Notes under the pieces: model-generated
Databases searched by the model: none
Told to the model about the DNA's origin: nothing
The model's input: the letters and a program-made list of their open reading frames with translations, nothing else
In this document: positions 9,747 to 17,988 of the stretch, one piece after another
How positions within the stretch are numbered: position 1 is the first letter of the stretch
Layout: every line of letters begins with the position of its first letter
Source of the DNA: JABCPE02 sp963509715
Lineage (GTDB): Bacteria > Bacteroidota > Bacteroidia > Flavobacteriales > Weeksellaceae
Reading direction: 5' to 3'
Assembly (NCBI GenBank): GCA_963509715.1
Contig: CAUPCB010000006.1
Span: 1-59,934 of the forward strand
DNA: 59,934 nucleotides
Made by a program: the position numbers and the translations under genes

Positions 9747-9767
9747 CACAAATTATTTAAGAACAAG

Positions 9768-10679
9768 ATGAGTAGAGATAGAAAAAGTTTTTCGGGAAGA
9801 AGGGATAACAGAGAAGAGAGTAGAGGAAGCCAAAATAGAAATAAATTTGAGAAAAGGGACAGACCATCTGCTCCCAAAAAGTTTTATAAAAAACCTGATG
9901 AGCAGGAAGATAAGGCTAAATCCTTTATTCTGAAAAGAAAATTGGACAAAATCAGCAAACAGGTTGAAAAAGATACAATTAGGCTTAATAAATACATCGC
10001 TAATTCTGGAATATGCAGCAGGAGAGAGGCCGATGAACTGATTACACAAGGACTAGTGGAGGTGAATGGAAAGGTAGTCACAGAAATGGGATACCAAGTT
10101 CAGAAAACAGATAGAGTGGTTTTCGATGGACAGAGCATTACTCCAGAAAAGCCTGTTTATGTGCTTCTTAACAAGCCGAAAGGATATATCTCTACGACAA
10201 AAGATGAGAAAGCGAGAAAGACCGTGATGGATTTGGTAGCGAATGCCTCGCCGTATCGTTTATTCCCAGTGGGTAGGCTGGATAGACAGACCACAGGGCT
10301 TATTCTTTTGACGAATGACGGGCATTTGACCAAAAAACTGACCCATCCGTCTTTCGGAGTGAAAAAAATCTATCATGTTACTTTGGATAGAAAACTAAGC
10401 GTGGAGGATCTACGCACGATAGCAGATGGAGTTCGTCTGGAAGAGGGAGTAGCAGAGGTGGACAGCATCTCATACATCGAAGGAAAACCTAAAAATGAAG
10501 TGGGAATAGAAATCCACATCGGCTGGAACAGAGTGGTAAGAAGAATTTTTAAGAAGATGGGCTATGAAGTGGAGGCTTTGGACAGAGTGATTTTTGCTGG
10601 GCTAACCAAGAAAAATATCAAACGAGGACACTGGCGAATTCTCACCGAAATGGAAGTGAATAACTTAAAAATGTTATAA
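9768..10679 (+). CDS. Pseudouridine synthase, RsuA/RluB family
   Basis: The 303-residue protein has a basic, low-complexity N-terminal tail (residues 1-60), an S4 RNA-binding domain (about 62-120, RLNKYIANSGICSRREAD) and a catalytic domain with the conserved aspartate in GRLDRQTTGLILLTND (near 172). It should isomerise a specific uridine in rRNA; the RluB-like branch acts on 23S rRNA helix 89-90, but RluF or RsuA specificity is not excluded. The arginine- and lysine-rich tail is common in Bacteroidota homologues and may help bind rRNA. It is a single-gene unit with its own promoter and terminator. Confidence 0.88.
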   Translation: MSRDRKSFSGRRDNREESRGSQNRNKFEKRDRPSAPKKFYKKPDEQEDKAKSFILKRKLDKISKQVEKDTIRLNKYIANSGICSRREADELITQGLVEVNGKVVTEMGYQVQKTDRVVFDGQSITPEKPVYVLLNKPKGYISTTKDEKARKTVMDLVANASPYRLFPVGRLDRQTTGLILLTNDGHLTKKLTHPSFGVKKIYHVTLDRKLSVEDLRTIADGVRLEEGVAEVDSISYIEGKPKNEVGIEIHIGWNRVVRRIFKKMGYEVEALDRVIFAGLTKKNIKRGHWRILTEMEVNNLKML

Positions 10680-10686
10680 AAAATAG

Positions 10687-10723
10687 AAGTGATAAATACC
10701 CCTCTTTGTGTTTATCACTTTTT
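10687..10723 (+). terminator. Terminator after the pseudouridine synthase
   Basis: A perfect 10-bp inverted repeat (10687-10696 with 10711-10720, loop of 14) is followed by further T. It ends 22 bases before the next gene start. Confidence 0.7.
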
Positions 10724-10744
10724 AATTTAAATACCGAATTTAGA

Positions 10745-11749
10745 ATGGTTTTAGTAACGGGAGCAACAGGGATTTTAGGAAGAGTATTGGTTTTAGAACT
10801 CCTCAAAAAAGGCAAAAAAGTGAGAGCCGCCAAGCGAAAAAGTAGCAATATAGAAGAAGTCAAAAAATCTTGGTTCTTTTATACGGCAGATGCTGAGCGG
10901 CTGTTTGAGCAGATAGAGTGGCTGGATGTAGATTTATGGGATTTGGATTCACTGAGAGCAGTTTTGGATGGTGTGGAGGAGGTCTATCACGCCTCTGCAA
11001 AAGTGAGTTTTCACCCAAAAGATGCTCAAGAAATGCTCAAAACCAATGTGGAAGGCACTAAAAATATGCTCTATATAGCCGAAGAAAAACAAGTGAAAAA
11101 GTTTCTTTTTGTGAGTTCTATTGCGGTTTTGGATGAGGTGAATGAAAATGGGGTCATTGATGAAAATTCGCAGTTTAATCCAAAAGAAGAGCATTCTGGA
11201 TATGCACAGTCAAAATATCTTGCAGAAATGGAGGTCTGGCGAAGTTCAGCAGAGGGGATGAATACCATTATTATCAACCCTGGTGTCATCATCGGCACAG
11301 GAAACTGGGGGAACAGTAGCGGAGAGCTTTTTACTACTTTTGAGAAAAATCCATTTACTTTTTCAGGGGGGACGGCCTATGTGGATGTTCGTGATGTGGC
11401 AAAAATAGCGGTGGAACTGATGGATAAAAACAAATTCGGCGAGCGGTATATTATCCTTTCCGAGAATAGAAAATATAAGGATTTGTCCGATATAGTAAGG
11501 CTAAAATTAGGAAAATCCAAAACGAAAATCCTTCCAAAGTCTATTCTGAATTTTGCGTGTTGGCTGAATGTTCTTTTGGGGTGGCTTATCCCAAGTTTAA
11601 AGAGAGTTACCAAGAGTAATATAGAGGCGGTTACCAGCTTTACGCCGATTTCTAATGAGAAAATAAAACGAGAGCTGAATTACAATTTTATTCCTATCAA
11701 TGAAAGTATTGATTTTCATTTGGGAAATTATAAAAACCGAAAGTTGTAA
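10745..11749 (+). CDS. NAD-dependent epimerase/dehydratase (extended SDR)
   Basis: The 334-residue protein begins at the Rossmann loop MVLVTGATGILGRV, supporting the ATG at 10745 over upstream in-frame codons. The active-site tyrosine and lysine are in SGYAQSKYLAE (near residue 155), preceded by the serine region FVSSIAVLD. It resembles dihydroflavonol-4-reductase-like and NAD(P)H-binding epimerases, which act on sugar nucleotides, steroids or small ketones. The substrate is not apparent. The Imm53-type gene follows by 19 bases but has no obvious link to it. Confidence 0.85.
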   Translation: MVLVTGATGILGRVLVLELLKKGKKVRAAKRKSSNIEEVKKSWFFYTADAERLFEQIEWLDVDLWDLDSLRAVLDGVEEVYHASAKVSFHPKDAQEMLKTNVEGTKNMLYIAEEKQVKKFLFVSSIAVLDEVNENGVIDENSQFNPKEEHSGYAQSKYLAEMEVWRSSAEGMNTIIINPGVIIGTGNWGNSSGELFTTFEKNPFTFSGGTAYVDVRDVAKIAVELMDKNKFGERYIILSENRKYKDLSDIVRLKLGKSKTKILPKSILNFACWLNVLLGWLIPSLKRVTKSNIEAVTSFTPISNEKIKRELNYNFIPINESIDFHLGNYKNRKL

Positions 11750-11768
11750 AATGTTATAAATCAATAAA

Positions 11769-12338
11769 ATGAATAATATAGAACTGATACAAGAATGGTA
11801 TAAAAATCACTGTAATAGCGACTGGGAGCATGAATATGGAGTAAAAATAGAAACTCTGGATAACCCTGGCTGGATTGTCAGCATAGATTTAGTGGATACT
11901 TTTCTACAAGGGTTTGAATATCAATATTCTAAAAAAGGCGAAGAGAACTGGATAGAGCTGGTGTCTGATGGTGAAGTTTTTAGGGGAGCGGGAGATTTTC
12001 TGAAACTTGATGAAATTTTAGACAAATTTATCAATGAATTTGCATTGCCTAATATTAAAAATACAAAGCAGATTTACGAAATATACGAGGAAATACCTTT
12101 GTCCATAGGGCTTAATGTATATAGACAGCATAGTGCTATGCCTATTAGTTTGACTGAATTTGAGATAGTAGAAATTCCAGAATGTGATTTCAAAGACCTG
12201 AAAGTGGTGGATATAGAAGATTTTCAGAAAATGACTTTCCAAGAAGGAGAAATAGGTAGTAGATACAGAGTGGGCGACAGAGTGTCCTGCGCCCTAAAAA
12301 TACTCTACGATGGAATAAATCCAGTTATAAAAAATTAA
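11769..12338 (+). CDS. Imm53-family immunity-like protein with a C-terminal extension
   Basis: The N-terminal half (about residues 1-95) matches the Imm53 immunity domain: a start IELIQEWYKNHC, then SDWEHEYGVKIETLDNPGW, then an acidic FRGAGDFLKLDEIL segment. Imm53 proteins neutralise toxins of polymorphic toxin systems. The second half (about 96-189, NIKNTKQIYEIYEEIP onward) is not recognised and may be a second domain. No toxin gene is visible nearby, so this is an orphan or works with an unlinked effector. Family recognition is from memory of the conserved motif. Confidence 0.75.
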   Translation: MNNIELIQEWYKNHCNSDWEHEYGVKIETLDNPGWIVSIDLVDTFLQGFEYQYSKKGEENWIELVSDGEVFRGAGDFLKLDEILDKFINEFALPNIKNTKQIYEIYEEIPLSIGLNVYRQHSAMPISLTEFEIVEIPECDFKDLKVVDIEDFQKMTFQEGEIGSRYRVGDRVSCALKILYDGINPVIKN

Positions 12339-12400
12339 AATCAATCCCAAAGCAACAAGCTTTGCCCATTTAAAATTTTGTTTTGCTTGTTATAATAGTT

Positions 12401-12408
12401 TATTTTTG
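12401..12408 (+). promoter_or_regulatory. -7 element of the yidD-lgt operon
   Basis: TATTTTTG matches TAnnTTTG and ends 14 bases before the TTG start of yidD. A 6-bp hairpin without a T tail lies just upstream (12348-12364). Confidence 0.6.
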
Positions 12409-12422
12409 TCCAAAATAAAATT

Positions 12423-12662
12423 TTGTTTCAGAAAATAATCATATTTCCTTTTGTGATGCTGGTTCGCTTTTATCAGCTCGCCATTTCGCCGTGGCTGGGG
12501 AGCAACTGCCGTTATCAGCCCACATGTTCTCAGTATATGCTGGAAGCCCTGAAAACACACGGTCTTCTAAAAGGATTATTTTTAGGAACAAAGAGAATTT
12601 TGAGCTGTCATCCATGGGGAGGCAGCGGCTATGACCCAGTTCCACCTAAAAAAAGAAAGTAA
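12423..12662 (+). CDS. yidD: Membrane protein insertion efficiency factor YidD
   Basis: The 79-residue protein carries the family core VRFYQLAISPWLGSNCRYQP, the CRYQPTCSQYMLEA motif and the C-terminal CHPWGGSGYDPVP. YidD is a small inner-membrane-associated protein that helps insert membrane proteins together with YidC. The start is taken as TTG at 12423 because the preceding IIIFPF segment is shared by Bacteroidota homologues; the ATG at 12456 is the alternative. It is seven bases upstream of lgt and probably co-transcribed with it. Confidence 0.92.
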   Translation: MFQKIIIFPFVMLVRFYQLAISPWLGSNCRYQPTCSQYMLEALKTHGLLKGLFLGTKRILSCHPWGGSGYDPVPPKKRK

Positions 12663-12669
12663 ATTTAAA

Positions 12670-13941
12670 ATGAAAGATAAAATAAGATTTTTTATTCTGT
12701 TTGCATTGTTGCCGTTTCAGTTGTTCTTTTCGCAAGAATACAAAAATGGTTTTTCCAACGGAAGTATAGTAACTAAAAAGGGAAGCACTCCCGTAAAAAT
12801 ATTTGTAAGCCCTGATATGAAGCAGGTTTATGATGCTCTTGGCTCAGAGAATGCAGATGTTTTGGTTATTCTTAATAAATACAATATAGAGCTGTCTGGC
12901 CAGAGAGAATATGAGTATTTGGCTCCATATTATGAGGAGTTTAAAAAGAAAGGTTATTTTATTCTTAATGAGAATTTTATGCCTGTTGGTGAGGAAGGAA
13001 TGTCCGCAGAATCACTCAAAAGTTACAAATATATTTTGAAATCTAATCAGCTAACAAAACAGGATTTTCAGATGAGTAAAATGGTATGGCTAAATACCGA
13101 GTTTAGCATTTGGAATCCTAATGAAGGTATCGATATTTTTGGTTTTAAACTGAGATATTACGGACTGATGTTTGTTTTTGCTTTTGGGTTTGGAATTTTG
13201 ATAATGAGACAAATTTTCAAAATTGACAATGTAGATGATAAGTTCATAGATCCGCTCTTTACATGGACATTGCTGGGAACTATTTTTGGGGCAAGAATAG
13301 GGCATGTGGTTTTTTATGAACCGAGTCTGTTTGTAACAGATTTTTGGAGTGTTTTCCTGCCCATCAGGACAAAACCTACGCTGGAGTTTACAGGTTTTTC
13401 TGGGCTGGCGAGCCATGGGGCTACTATCGCATTGATTTTGACTACATTATATTATAGCTATAAAATCATTAAGAAAAATCCATTTTGGGTTTATGACAGA
13501 TTAGGAATTGTCATCGCCTTAGGAGGGGCTTTTGTGCGAATGGGGAATTTTTTCAATTCTGAAATTATCGGAAAACCAGCCAGCGAGACTTCGCCGTTTG
13601 CGATACTTTTTCCACAGCAGAGCATGGAATATGGTGCCATAGTTCCGAGATATCCTACTCAGCTTTTTGAGGCTTTTGGGTATGTTTGTTTATTTATTTT
13701 ATTGGCTGTTTTGTATAAATTTACTCGTAAAAAATATCAGCAGGGATGGCTTTTTGGGCTGTTTTTTGTGATACTTTGGAGTATTCGTTTCTTTGTAGAA
13801 TTCTTGAAAGAGCCGCAGGGAGATGAGGTAATCTCATTTGCAGGGCTCAATACTGGGCAGATTTTGAGTATTCCATTCATGCTGGCAGGTGTGGCGATTA
13901 TGATTTATTCCAAGAAAAATAAAATAGAACCAGCCGAATAA
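12670..13941 (+). CDS. lgt: Prolipoprotein diacylglyceryl transferase with an N-terminal extension
   Basis: Residues from about 146 onward form the usual Lgt membrane enzyme, which moves diacylglycerol from phosphatidylglycerol to the lipobox cysteine of prolipoproteins. Visible signatures are FKLRYYGLMF, GLASHGATIAL, the arginine signature GGAFVRMGNFFNSE and YPTQLFEAF. At 423 residues it is longer than the common 260-300. The extra 140 N-terminal residues start with a signal peptide (MKDKIRFFILFALLPFQLFFSQ would be cleaved near SQ) and then an unrecognised polar domain that would lie outside the inner membrane. The ATG at 12670 is preferred over 12631, which overlaps yidD. lnt, which acts later on lipoproteins, is 10 kb away. 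Confidence 0.92.
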   Translation: MKDKIRFFILFALLPFQLFFSQEYKNGFSNGSIVTKKGSTPVKIFVSPDMKQVYDALGSENADVLVILNKYNIELSGQREYEYLAPYYEEFKKKGYFILNENFMPVGEEGMSAESLKSYKYILKSNQLTKQDFQMSKMVWLNTEFSIWNPNEGIDIFGFKLRYYGLMFVFAFGFGILIMRQIFKIDNVDDKFIDPLFTWTLLGTIFGARIGHVVFYEPSLFVTDFWSVFLPIRTKPTLEFTGFSGLASHGATIALILTTLYYSYKIIKKNPFWVYDRLGIVIALGGAFVRMGNFFNSEIIGKPASETSPFAILFPQQSMEYGAIVPRYPTQLFEAFGYVCLFILLAVLYKFTRKKYQQGWLFGLFFVILWSIRFFVEFLKEPQGDEVISFAGLNTGQILSIPFMLAGVAIMIYSKKNKIEPAE

Positions 13942-13993
13942 GGTTGATTTACAGGTTTTTTGCTTTATAATCAATTTTTGAAAAAGAAGAAAA

Positions 13994-14770
13994 ATGATTT
14001 TAAACTCAAAAATTTACGGACAGGAAATTCAGGAAACTCCTCTGTTGGTTTTTCATGGATTGTTCGGAATATCAGATAATTGGGGGACTTTTGGAAGGGA
14101 ATTTGGTCAGTGGATGCCTTGCCATTTGGTGGATTTGCGTAATCACGGAAAAAGTTTTCACTCGGACGAAATGTCCCATCAGATAATGGCGGAGGATATT
14201 TTAAACTATATCAATCATTATCAATTAGATAGGGTTAATCTTTTGGGGCATTCTCTTGGCGGCAAGGCAGTGATGCAGTTTGCGATTTCTTATCCAGAAA
14301 GAGTAAATAAACTTGTCGTAGCAGACATAGCGCCAAGGGCTTACAGACCGCATCATCAGACCGCTTTTGAAGCGTTACAAAGTGTGGATTTTTCTGCTGT
14401 TTCAGCTCGTAAAGATGTGGAACTTCAGCTGGAAAAATATATTACGGACAGAGCCATGCTTTTATTCCTTCTCAAAAATCTCTATTGGGAGCAGGAAAAC
14501 AAACTGAGCTGGAGATTTAACCTAAAAACCCTTTCCGAGAAATATGCTGATTTGGTCGGAAATATCGAAGCGAAAGGTGTTTTCGGCGGGAAAACTTTAT
14601 TCCTCGCTGGCGAAAAATCTAATTACATCCTTCCAGAAGATGAAACCCTAATTCGTGAGAAATTCCCTGACAGCCAGATTGTTAAAATTAAAAATGCGGG
14701 ACATTGGCTCCAAGTAGATAATTCGCAAGATTTTAACAATTCTGTTAAAGATTTTTTAATAAAAGGCTAA
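13994..14770 (+). CDS. Alpha/beta-hydrolase, YbfF-like esterase
   Basis: The 258-residue protein has the oxyanion segment VFHGLFGISDNWG, the nucleophile elbow GHSLGGKAV (Ser near 96) and the terminal histidine in AGHWLQVDN. These place it in the alpha/beta-hydrolase fold near the YbfF acyl-CoA/ester hydrolases. No signal peptide is seen, so it is cytoplasmic. The substrate is unknown. It lies between lgt and an aldehyde dehydrogenase with spacings that do not prove an operon. Confidence 0.85.
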   Translation: MILNSKIYGQEIQETPLLVFHGLFGISDNWGTFGREFGQWMPCHLVDLRNHGKSFHSDEMSHQIMAEDILNYINHYQLDRVNLLGHSLGGKAVMQFAISYPERVNKLVVADIAPRAYRPHHQTAFEALQSVDFSAVSARKDVELQLEKYITDRAMLLFLLKNLYWEQENKLSWRFNLKTLSEKYADLVGNIEAKGVFGGKTLFLAGEKSNYILPEDETLIREKFPDSQIVKIKNAGHWLQVDNSQDFNNSVKDFLIKG

Positions 14771-14839
14771 TATTAACATAGATCAATTTTTATATAAATA
14801 AAAATTTTTATATTTACACAAATTTAAAAATTTAAAATT

Positions 14840-16225
14840 ATGTCAAGTATTAAAACTATAAATCCTGCCACAGGCGAGGTATTAAAAGAATATCCAGAGA
14901 TGACATCTGGTGAGGTTTCAGAAATTATCGCACAAGCTGATAAAACCTTTAAAGAATGGCGTAAAAAGCCTTTTTCAGAAAGAGCAAAAGTACTCTATAA
15001 TGCCGCAAGAATTATGCGTGAGCGCAAAGAAGAGTTGGGTAAATTATGCTCTATCGAGATGGGAAAACTTCACAGAGAAGGTATTGCAGAGGTGGAACTT
15101 TGTGCTGGGATTTTTGAATATTATGCGGAAAATGGAGAAAAACTATTGGCGGATAAGCCTTTGGAAACACCACACGGAAAGGCGTTTTTGTCTTATGAGC
15201 CAATAGGTGTGATTCTGAGCGTTCAGCCTTGGAATTTCCCTTTCTATCAGACTACTCGTTCAGCTGCGCCTAACCTTATCGTAGGAAATACCATAGTGCT
15301 GAAACACGCATCTAATGTGCCACAGGCTGGAGAAATGATGGAAAAAATTCTTTTAGAAGCGGGAGCGCCTAAGGGTGCTTATACTAATATTTTTGTTCCT
15401 GGTTCTAAAGTGTCAGAAATATTGGATGACCCAAGAGTAAAAGGAGCAGCTCTTACAGGAAGCGAACCAGCAGGAGCTAGTTTCGCATCTGCAGCAGGGA
15501 AAAATGTGAAAAAATCAATCTTGGAACTTGGTGGAAGTGATGCTTTCATCGTTATGCCAGATGCTGATTTAGATAAAGCTGTAGAAACTGCTGTGAATGG
15601 CAGACTGTGGAATGCAGGGCAGGTGTGCGTTTCTCCAAAGAGAGTTATCGTTCCAGAAAGCCTTTATCCAGCATTCCTTGAAAAGGCTACTCAGCTGTTT
15701 GGAAATGCTAAAGTGGGAGATCCTCTTGATCCAGAAACTCAGTTGGCTCCTCTAAGTAGTGTGAAGGCAAGAGAAGATGTTTTATCTCAAGTAGAAAAAG
15801 CCGTAGCACAAGGAGCAAAACTAATGGCAGGAGGTAAAAAAATAGAAGGTCCAGGAGCATTTATGCAGCCTACTATTTTGACAGATATAAAAAAAGGAAT
15901 GGACGCTTATTCAGATGAAATATTTGGGCCAGTACTGATGATTTATTCTGTGAAAAATATGGACGAAGCCGTAGATTTGGCTAATGATACTAAATACGGT
16001 CTTGGTGGAACAGTTTTCGGAACGGATGTAGAGGAAGCAGTGAAAATCGCAAGAAGAATAGATACAGGAATGGTCTATATAAACCATGTGACAGGGATTT
16101 CTCCAGAACTTCCATTCGGAGGAACGAAAAACTCTGGATATGGTAGAGAGCAGTCTATAGAGGGAATATATGAGTTCGTTAATTCTAAACTAATCAGGGT
16201 AACTACTCCTGATGCAGATTATTAA
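14840..16225 (+). CDS. NAD(P)-dependent aldehyde dehydrogenase, succinate-semialdehyde type
   Basis: The 461-residue protein is a complete ALDH. It has VQPWNFPFYQ with the conserved Asn, the GSEPAGASFASAAGKNVKK cofactor segment, ELGGSDAF with the general base Glu, and GQVCVSPKR with the catalytic cysteine. It is closest to the Sad/YneI branch of succinate-semialdehyde dehydrogenases, which turn succinate semialdehyde into succinate, though other short aldehydes are possible. The gene for an SDR reductase starts five bases after its stop, suggesting co-transcription. Confidence 0.9.
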   Translation: MSSIKTINPATGEVLKEYPEMTSGEVSEIIAQADKTFKEWRKKPFSERAKVLYNAARIMRERKEELGKLCSIEMGKLHREGIAEVELCAGIFEYYAENGEKLLADKPLETPHGKAFLSYEPIGVILSVQPWNFPFYQTTRSAAPNLIVGNTIVLKHASNVPQAGEMMEKILLEAGAPKGAYTNIFVPGSKVSEILDDPRVKGAALTGSEPAGASFASAAGKNVKKSILELGGSDAFIVMPDADLDKAVETAVNGRLWNAGQVCVSPKRVIVPESLYPAFLEKATQLFGNAKVGDPLDPETQLAPLSSVKAREDVLSQVEKAVAQGAKLMAGGKKIEGPGAFMQPTILTDIKKGMDAYSDEIFGPVLMIYSVKNMDEAVDLANDTKYGLGGTVFGTDVEEAVKIARRIDTGMVYINHVTGISPELPFGGTKNSGYGREQSIEGIYEFVNSKLIRVTTPDADY

Positions 16226-16229
16226 TATT

Positions 16230-16949
16230 ATGCAAAATTTAAAAGGAAAAACAGCCCTTGTAACAGGTGGAGGGCGAGGATTAGGTAAAGCTGTAGCTTT
16301 GGCTCTGGCGGCAGAAGGTGTAAATGTAGCTATTACGGGTAGAAATGAAAACAATCTAAAATCCGTAGCTACTGAGATAGAGAGCAAAGGCGTGAAATCA
16401 TCTTATTCAGTTTTTGATGTAACTGATAAAAAGCAAGTTTTTGCTTCGTTAGAAAAATTACAAAATGATTTCGGGAAGTTTGATATTCTTATCAATAATG
16501 CCGGAATAGCGGCTTTCGGAGGAATTTTAGAAATGGATGATGAGCAGTGGGAAGACATCGTGAAGACCAATCTTTTTGGGCCTTACTATGTAGTGAAAGC
16601 TGTGGTGCCAGGGATGGTGGAGAAAAAATCAGGCGATGTGGTGAATATTTCTTCAACAGCAGGTCTGAAAGGAAATGCGCTTACTTCGGCATATTCTGCA
16701 TCTAAATTTGGATTGATAGGAATGTCAGAATCTATGATGTTTGAACTTCGTAAACAGAACATTCGTGTGACAACTCTTACGCCAAGTACGATTTCAACGG
16801 ATATGGCTAAAACAGACCTGAAAATCACGGATGGAAACCCTGAAAAGGTGCTTCAGCCAGAGGATTTCGCGGAGCTGGTCGTAGATTTATTGAAGCTAAA
16901 CAAGAGAGCAATGCTGGCTTCAGCGGCTCTTTGGTCTACAAATCCATAA
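16230..16949 (+). CDS. Short-chain dehydrogenase/reductase, FabG-like
   Basis: The 239-residue SDR has the NAD(P) loop TGGGRGLGKA, the NNAG motif (ILINNAGIAAFG) and the catalytic Ser-Tyr-Lys set in NISSTAGLKG and SAYSASKFG. Such enzymes reduce 3-ketoacyl or other ketones. I chose the ATG at 16230 because the ATG at 16212 would overlap the aldehyde dehydrogenase and adds residues not seen in the family. The pairing with an aldehyde dehydrogenase suggests a carbonyl detoxification or catabolic role, which is inference. Confidence 0.88.
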   Translation: MQNLKGKTALVTGGGRGLGKAVALALAAEGVNVAITGRNENNLKSVATEIESKGVKSSYSVFDVTDKKQVFASLEKLQNDFGKFDILINNAGIAAFGGILEMDDEQWEDIVKTNLFGPYYVVKAVVPGMVEKKSGDVVNISSTAGLKGNALTSAYSASKFGLIGMSESMMFELRKQNIRVTTLTPSTISTDMAKTDLKITDGNPEKVLQPEDFAELVVDLLKLNKRAMLASAALWSTNP

Positions 16950-16987
16950 AAATTACTTTTTTAACCATATTAAAAGAGACTTTGGCT

Positions 16988-16995
16988 TATCTTTG
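16988..16995 (+). promoter_or_regulatory. -7 element of the pabA/trpG gene
   Basis: TATCTTTG matches TAnnTTTG and ends 26 bases before the ATG at 17022. Confidence 0.6.
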
Positions 16996-17021
16996 TCAAA
17001 GTCTTTTTATTTAAAAATTGC

Positions 17022-17594
17022 ATGAAAATATTGGTGTTTGATAATTATGATAGTTTCACTTACAATTTGGTTCAGATGGTGGAGCAGATTGTAGGGAAGG
17101 AGTTTGTCTATGTTTTTAAAAATGATGAAATTTCATTGGAAGAAGTAGAAGAATATGATAAAATTATCCTTTCACCAGGGCCAGGTGTGCCTAGTGAAGC
17201 TGGGATTTTGCTGGATGTGATAAAGGAATTTGCGCCAAAGAAACCTATTTTAGGCGTTTGTCTTGGTTTACAGGCGATTGCAGAGGCGTTTGGTGGAAAG
17301 CTGATTAACTTGAATAATGTCTATCATGGAGTTGGGATTTCTACGGCTATCATTGAGGATAATGCAAATATATTCAGTGGTTTACCTTCTGAAATCATTA
17401 CAGGAAGATACCACTCTTGGGCGGTGGATTCTCATGATTTCCCTCAAGAGTTACAAATCACGGCTGTAGATGAACAGAGCATCATCATGGCATTACAACA
17501 TAGGAAATATGATGTCCATGCAGTGCAGTTTCACCCAGAAAGTGTATTGACGCCTTGTGGAAAGAAGATTTTGGAGAATTTTTTAAAGGATTAA
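17022..17594 (+). CDS. Glutamine amidotransferase subunit of aminodeoxychorismate or anthranilate synthase
   Basis: The 190-residue class-I glutaminase has the N-terminal FDNYDSFTYNLV, the nucleophile GVCLGLQAI (Cys near 79) and the catalytic HPES (near 171). It supplies ammonia to a chorismate-using partner for p-aminobenzoate (PabA) or anthranilate (TrpG). It is not next to trp or pab genes, and the two functions are often shared by one subunit, so no symbol is given. Length and motifs are complete. Confidence 0.88.
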   Translation: MKILVFDNYDSFTYNLVQMVEQIVGKEFVYVFKNDEISLEEVEEYDKIILSPGPGVPSEAGILLDVIKEFAPKKPILGVCLGLQAIAEAFGGKLINLNNVYHGVGISTAIIEDNANIFSGLPSEIITGRYHSWAVDSHDFPQELQITAVDEQSIIMALQHRKYDVHAVQFHPESVLTPCGKKILENFLKD

Positions 17595-17611
17595 AATTTT
17601 TTTAAGTCAGA

Positions 17612-17941
17612 CTAATTTAAGTATTTTAAAAATTCCCAGAATTTTCTGTTTTTTAGGTAGTTGAGCGAATTTTCGTTACAGTAGGCCTCTTGCTCAAAAC
17701 TGATTTTTTCATACGCCATTTCTCCATTTCCTAGTTTGATATACCAATATAAAAACTCAGCTAGATACCAAAGGTAAAATAGAATAATGCCCATTTCCAG
17801 CTGCTGCCGAAGGTGTATTTTTTCGTGGTTGATAAGGGTGTGGTTATTTTTCAGCCTTTTATCTTTTAAAATAATAAAGGGAAAAATAGCAATTCCTAAA
17901 ATTTTTGTATTTTTGAGCAAAGTTTGGCACACTATTATCAT
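17612..17941 (-). CDS. Small membrane protein with an HExxH-like motif
   Basis: The 109-residue protein has a hydrophobic N-terminus, the segment LINHEKIHLRQQLEMG (near 37-52) with the zinc-protease-like pattern HExxH, a strong membrane segment (IILFYLWYLAEFLYWYI) and then FEQEAYCNE, whose glutamate could be a third zinc ligand. This resembles a minimal gluzincin-like fold, but I know no experimental function. The -7 element is only four bases upstream of the ATG (17946-17953), so the transcript would be nearly leaderless. Confidence 0.7.
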   Translation of the reverse strand: MIIVCQTLLKNTKILGIAIFPFIILKDKRLKNNHTLINHEKIHLRQQLEMGIILFYLWYLAEFLYWYIKLGNGEMAYEKISFEQEAYCNENSLNYLKNRKFWEFLKYLN

Positions 17942-17945
17942 TTAA

Positions 17946-17953
17946 CAAAAATA
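17946..17953 (-). promoter_or_regulatory. -7 element abutting the start of the HExxH protein
   Basis: The minus strand reads TATTTTTG, a full match to TAnnTTTG, ending four bases before the ATG at 17939-17941. Confidence 0.55.
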
Positions 17954-17988
17954 AAATAAATTTTGTATAACACTAAAAAAATAAAGAT

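Noticed and set aside
9744..9767. TTG start for the pseudouridine synthase
   Set aside because: It overlaps the TACCTTTG element, so transcription must start downstream of it.
12631..12669. Longer start for lgt inside yidD
   Set aside because: The added residues precede a clear signal peptide and overlap yidD; ATG 12670 is better.
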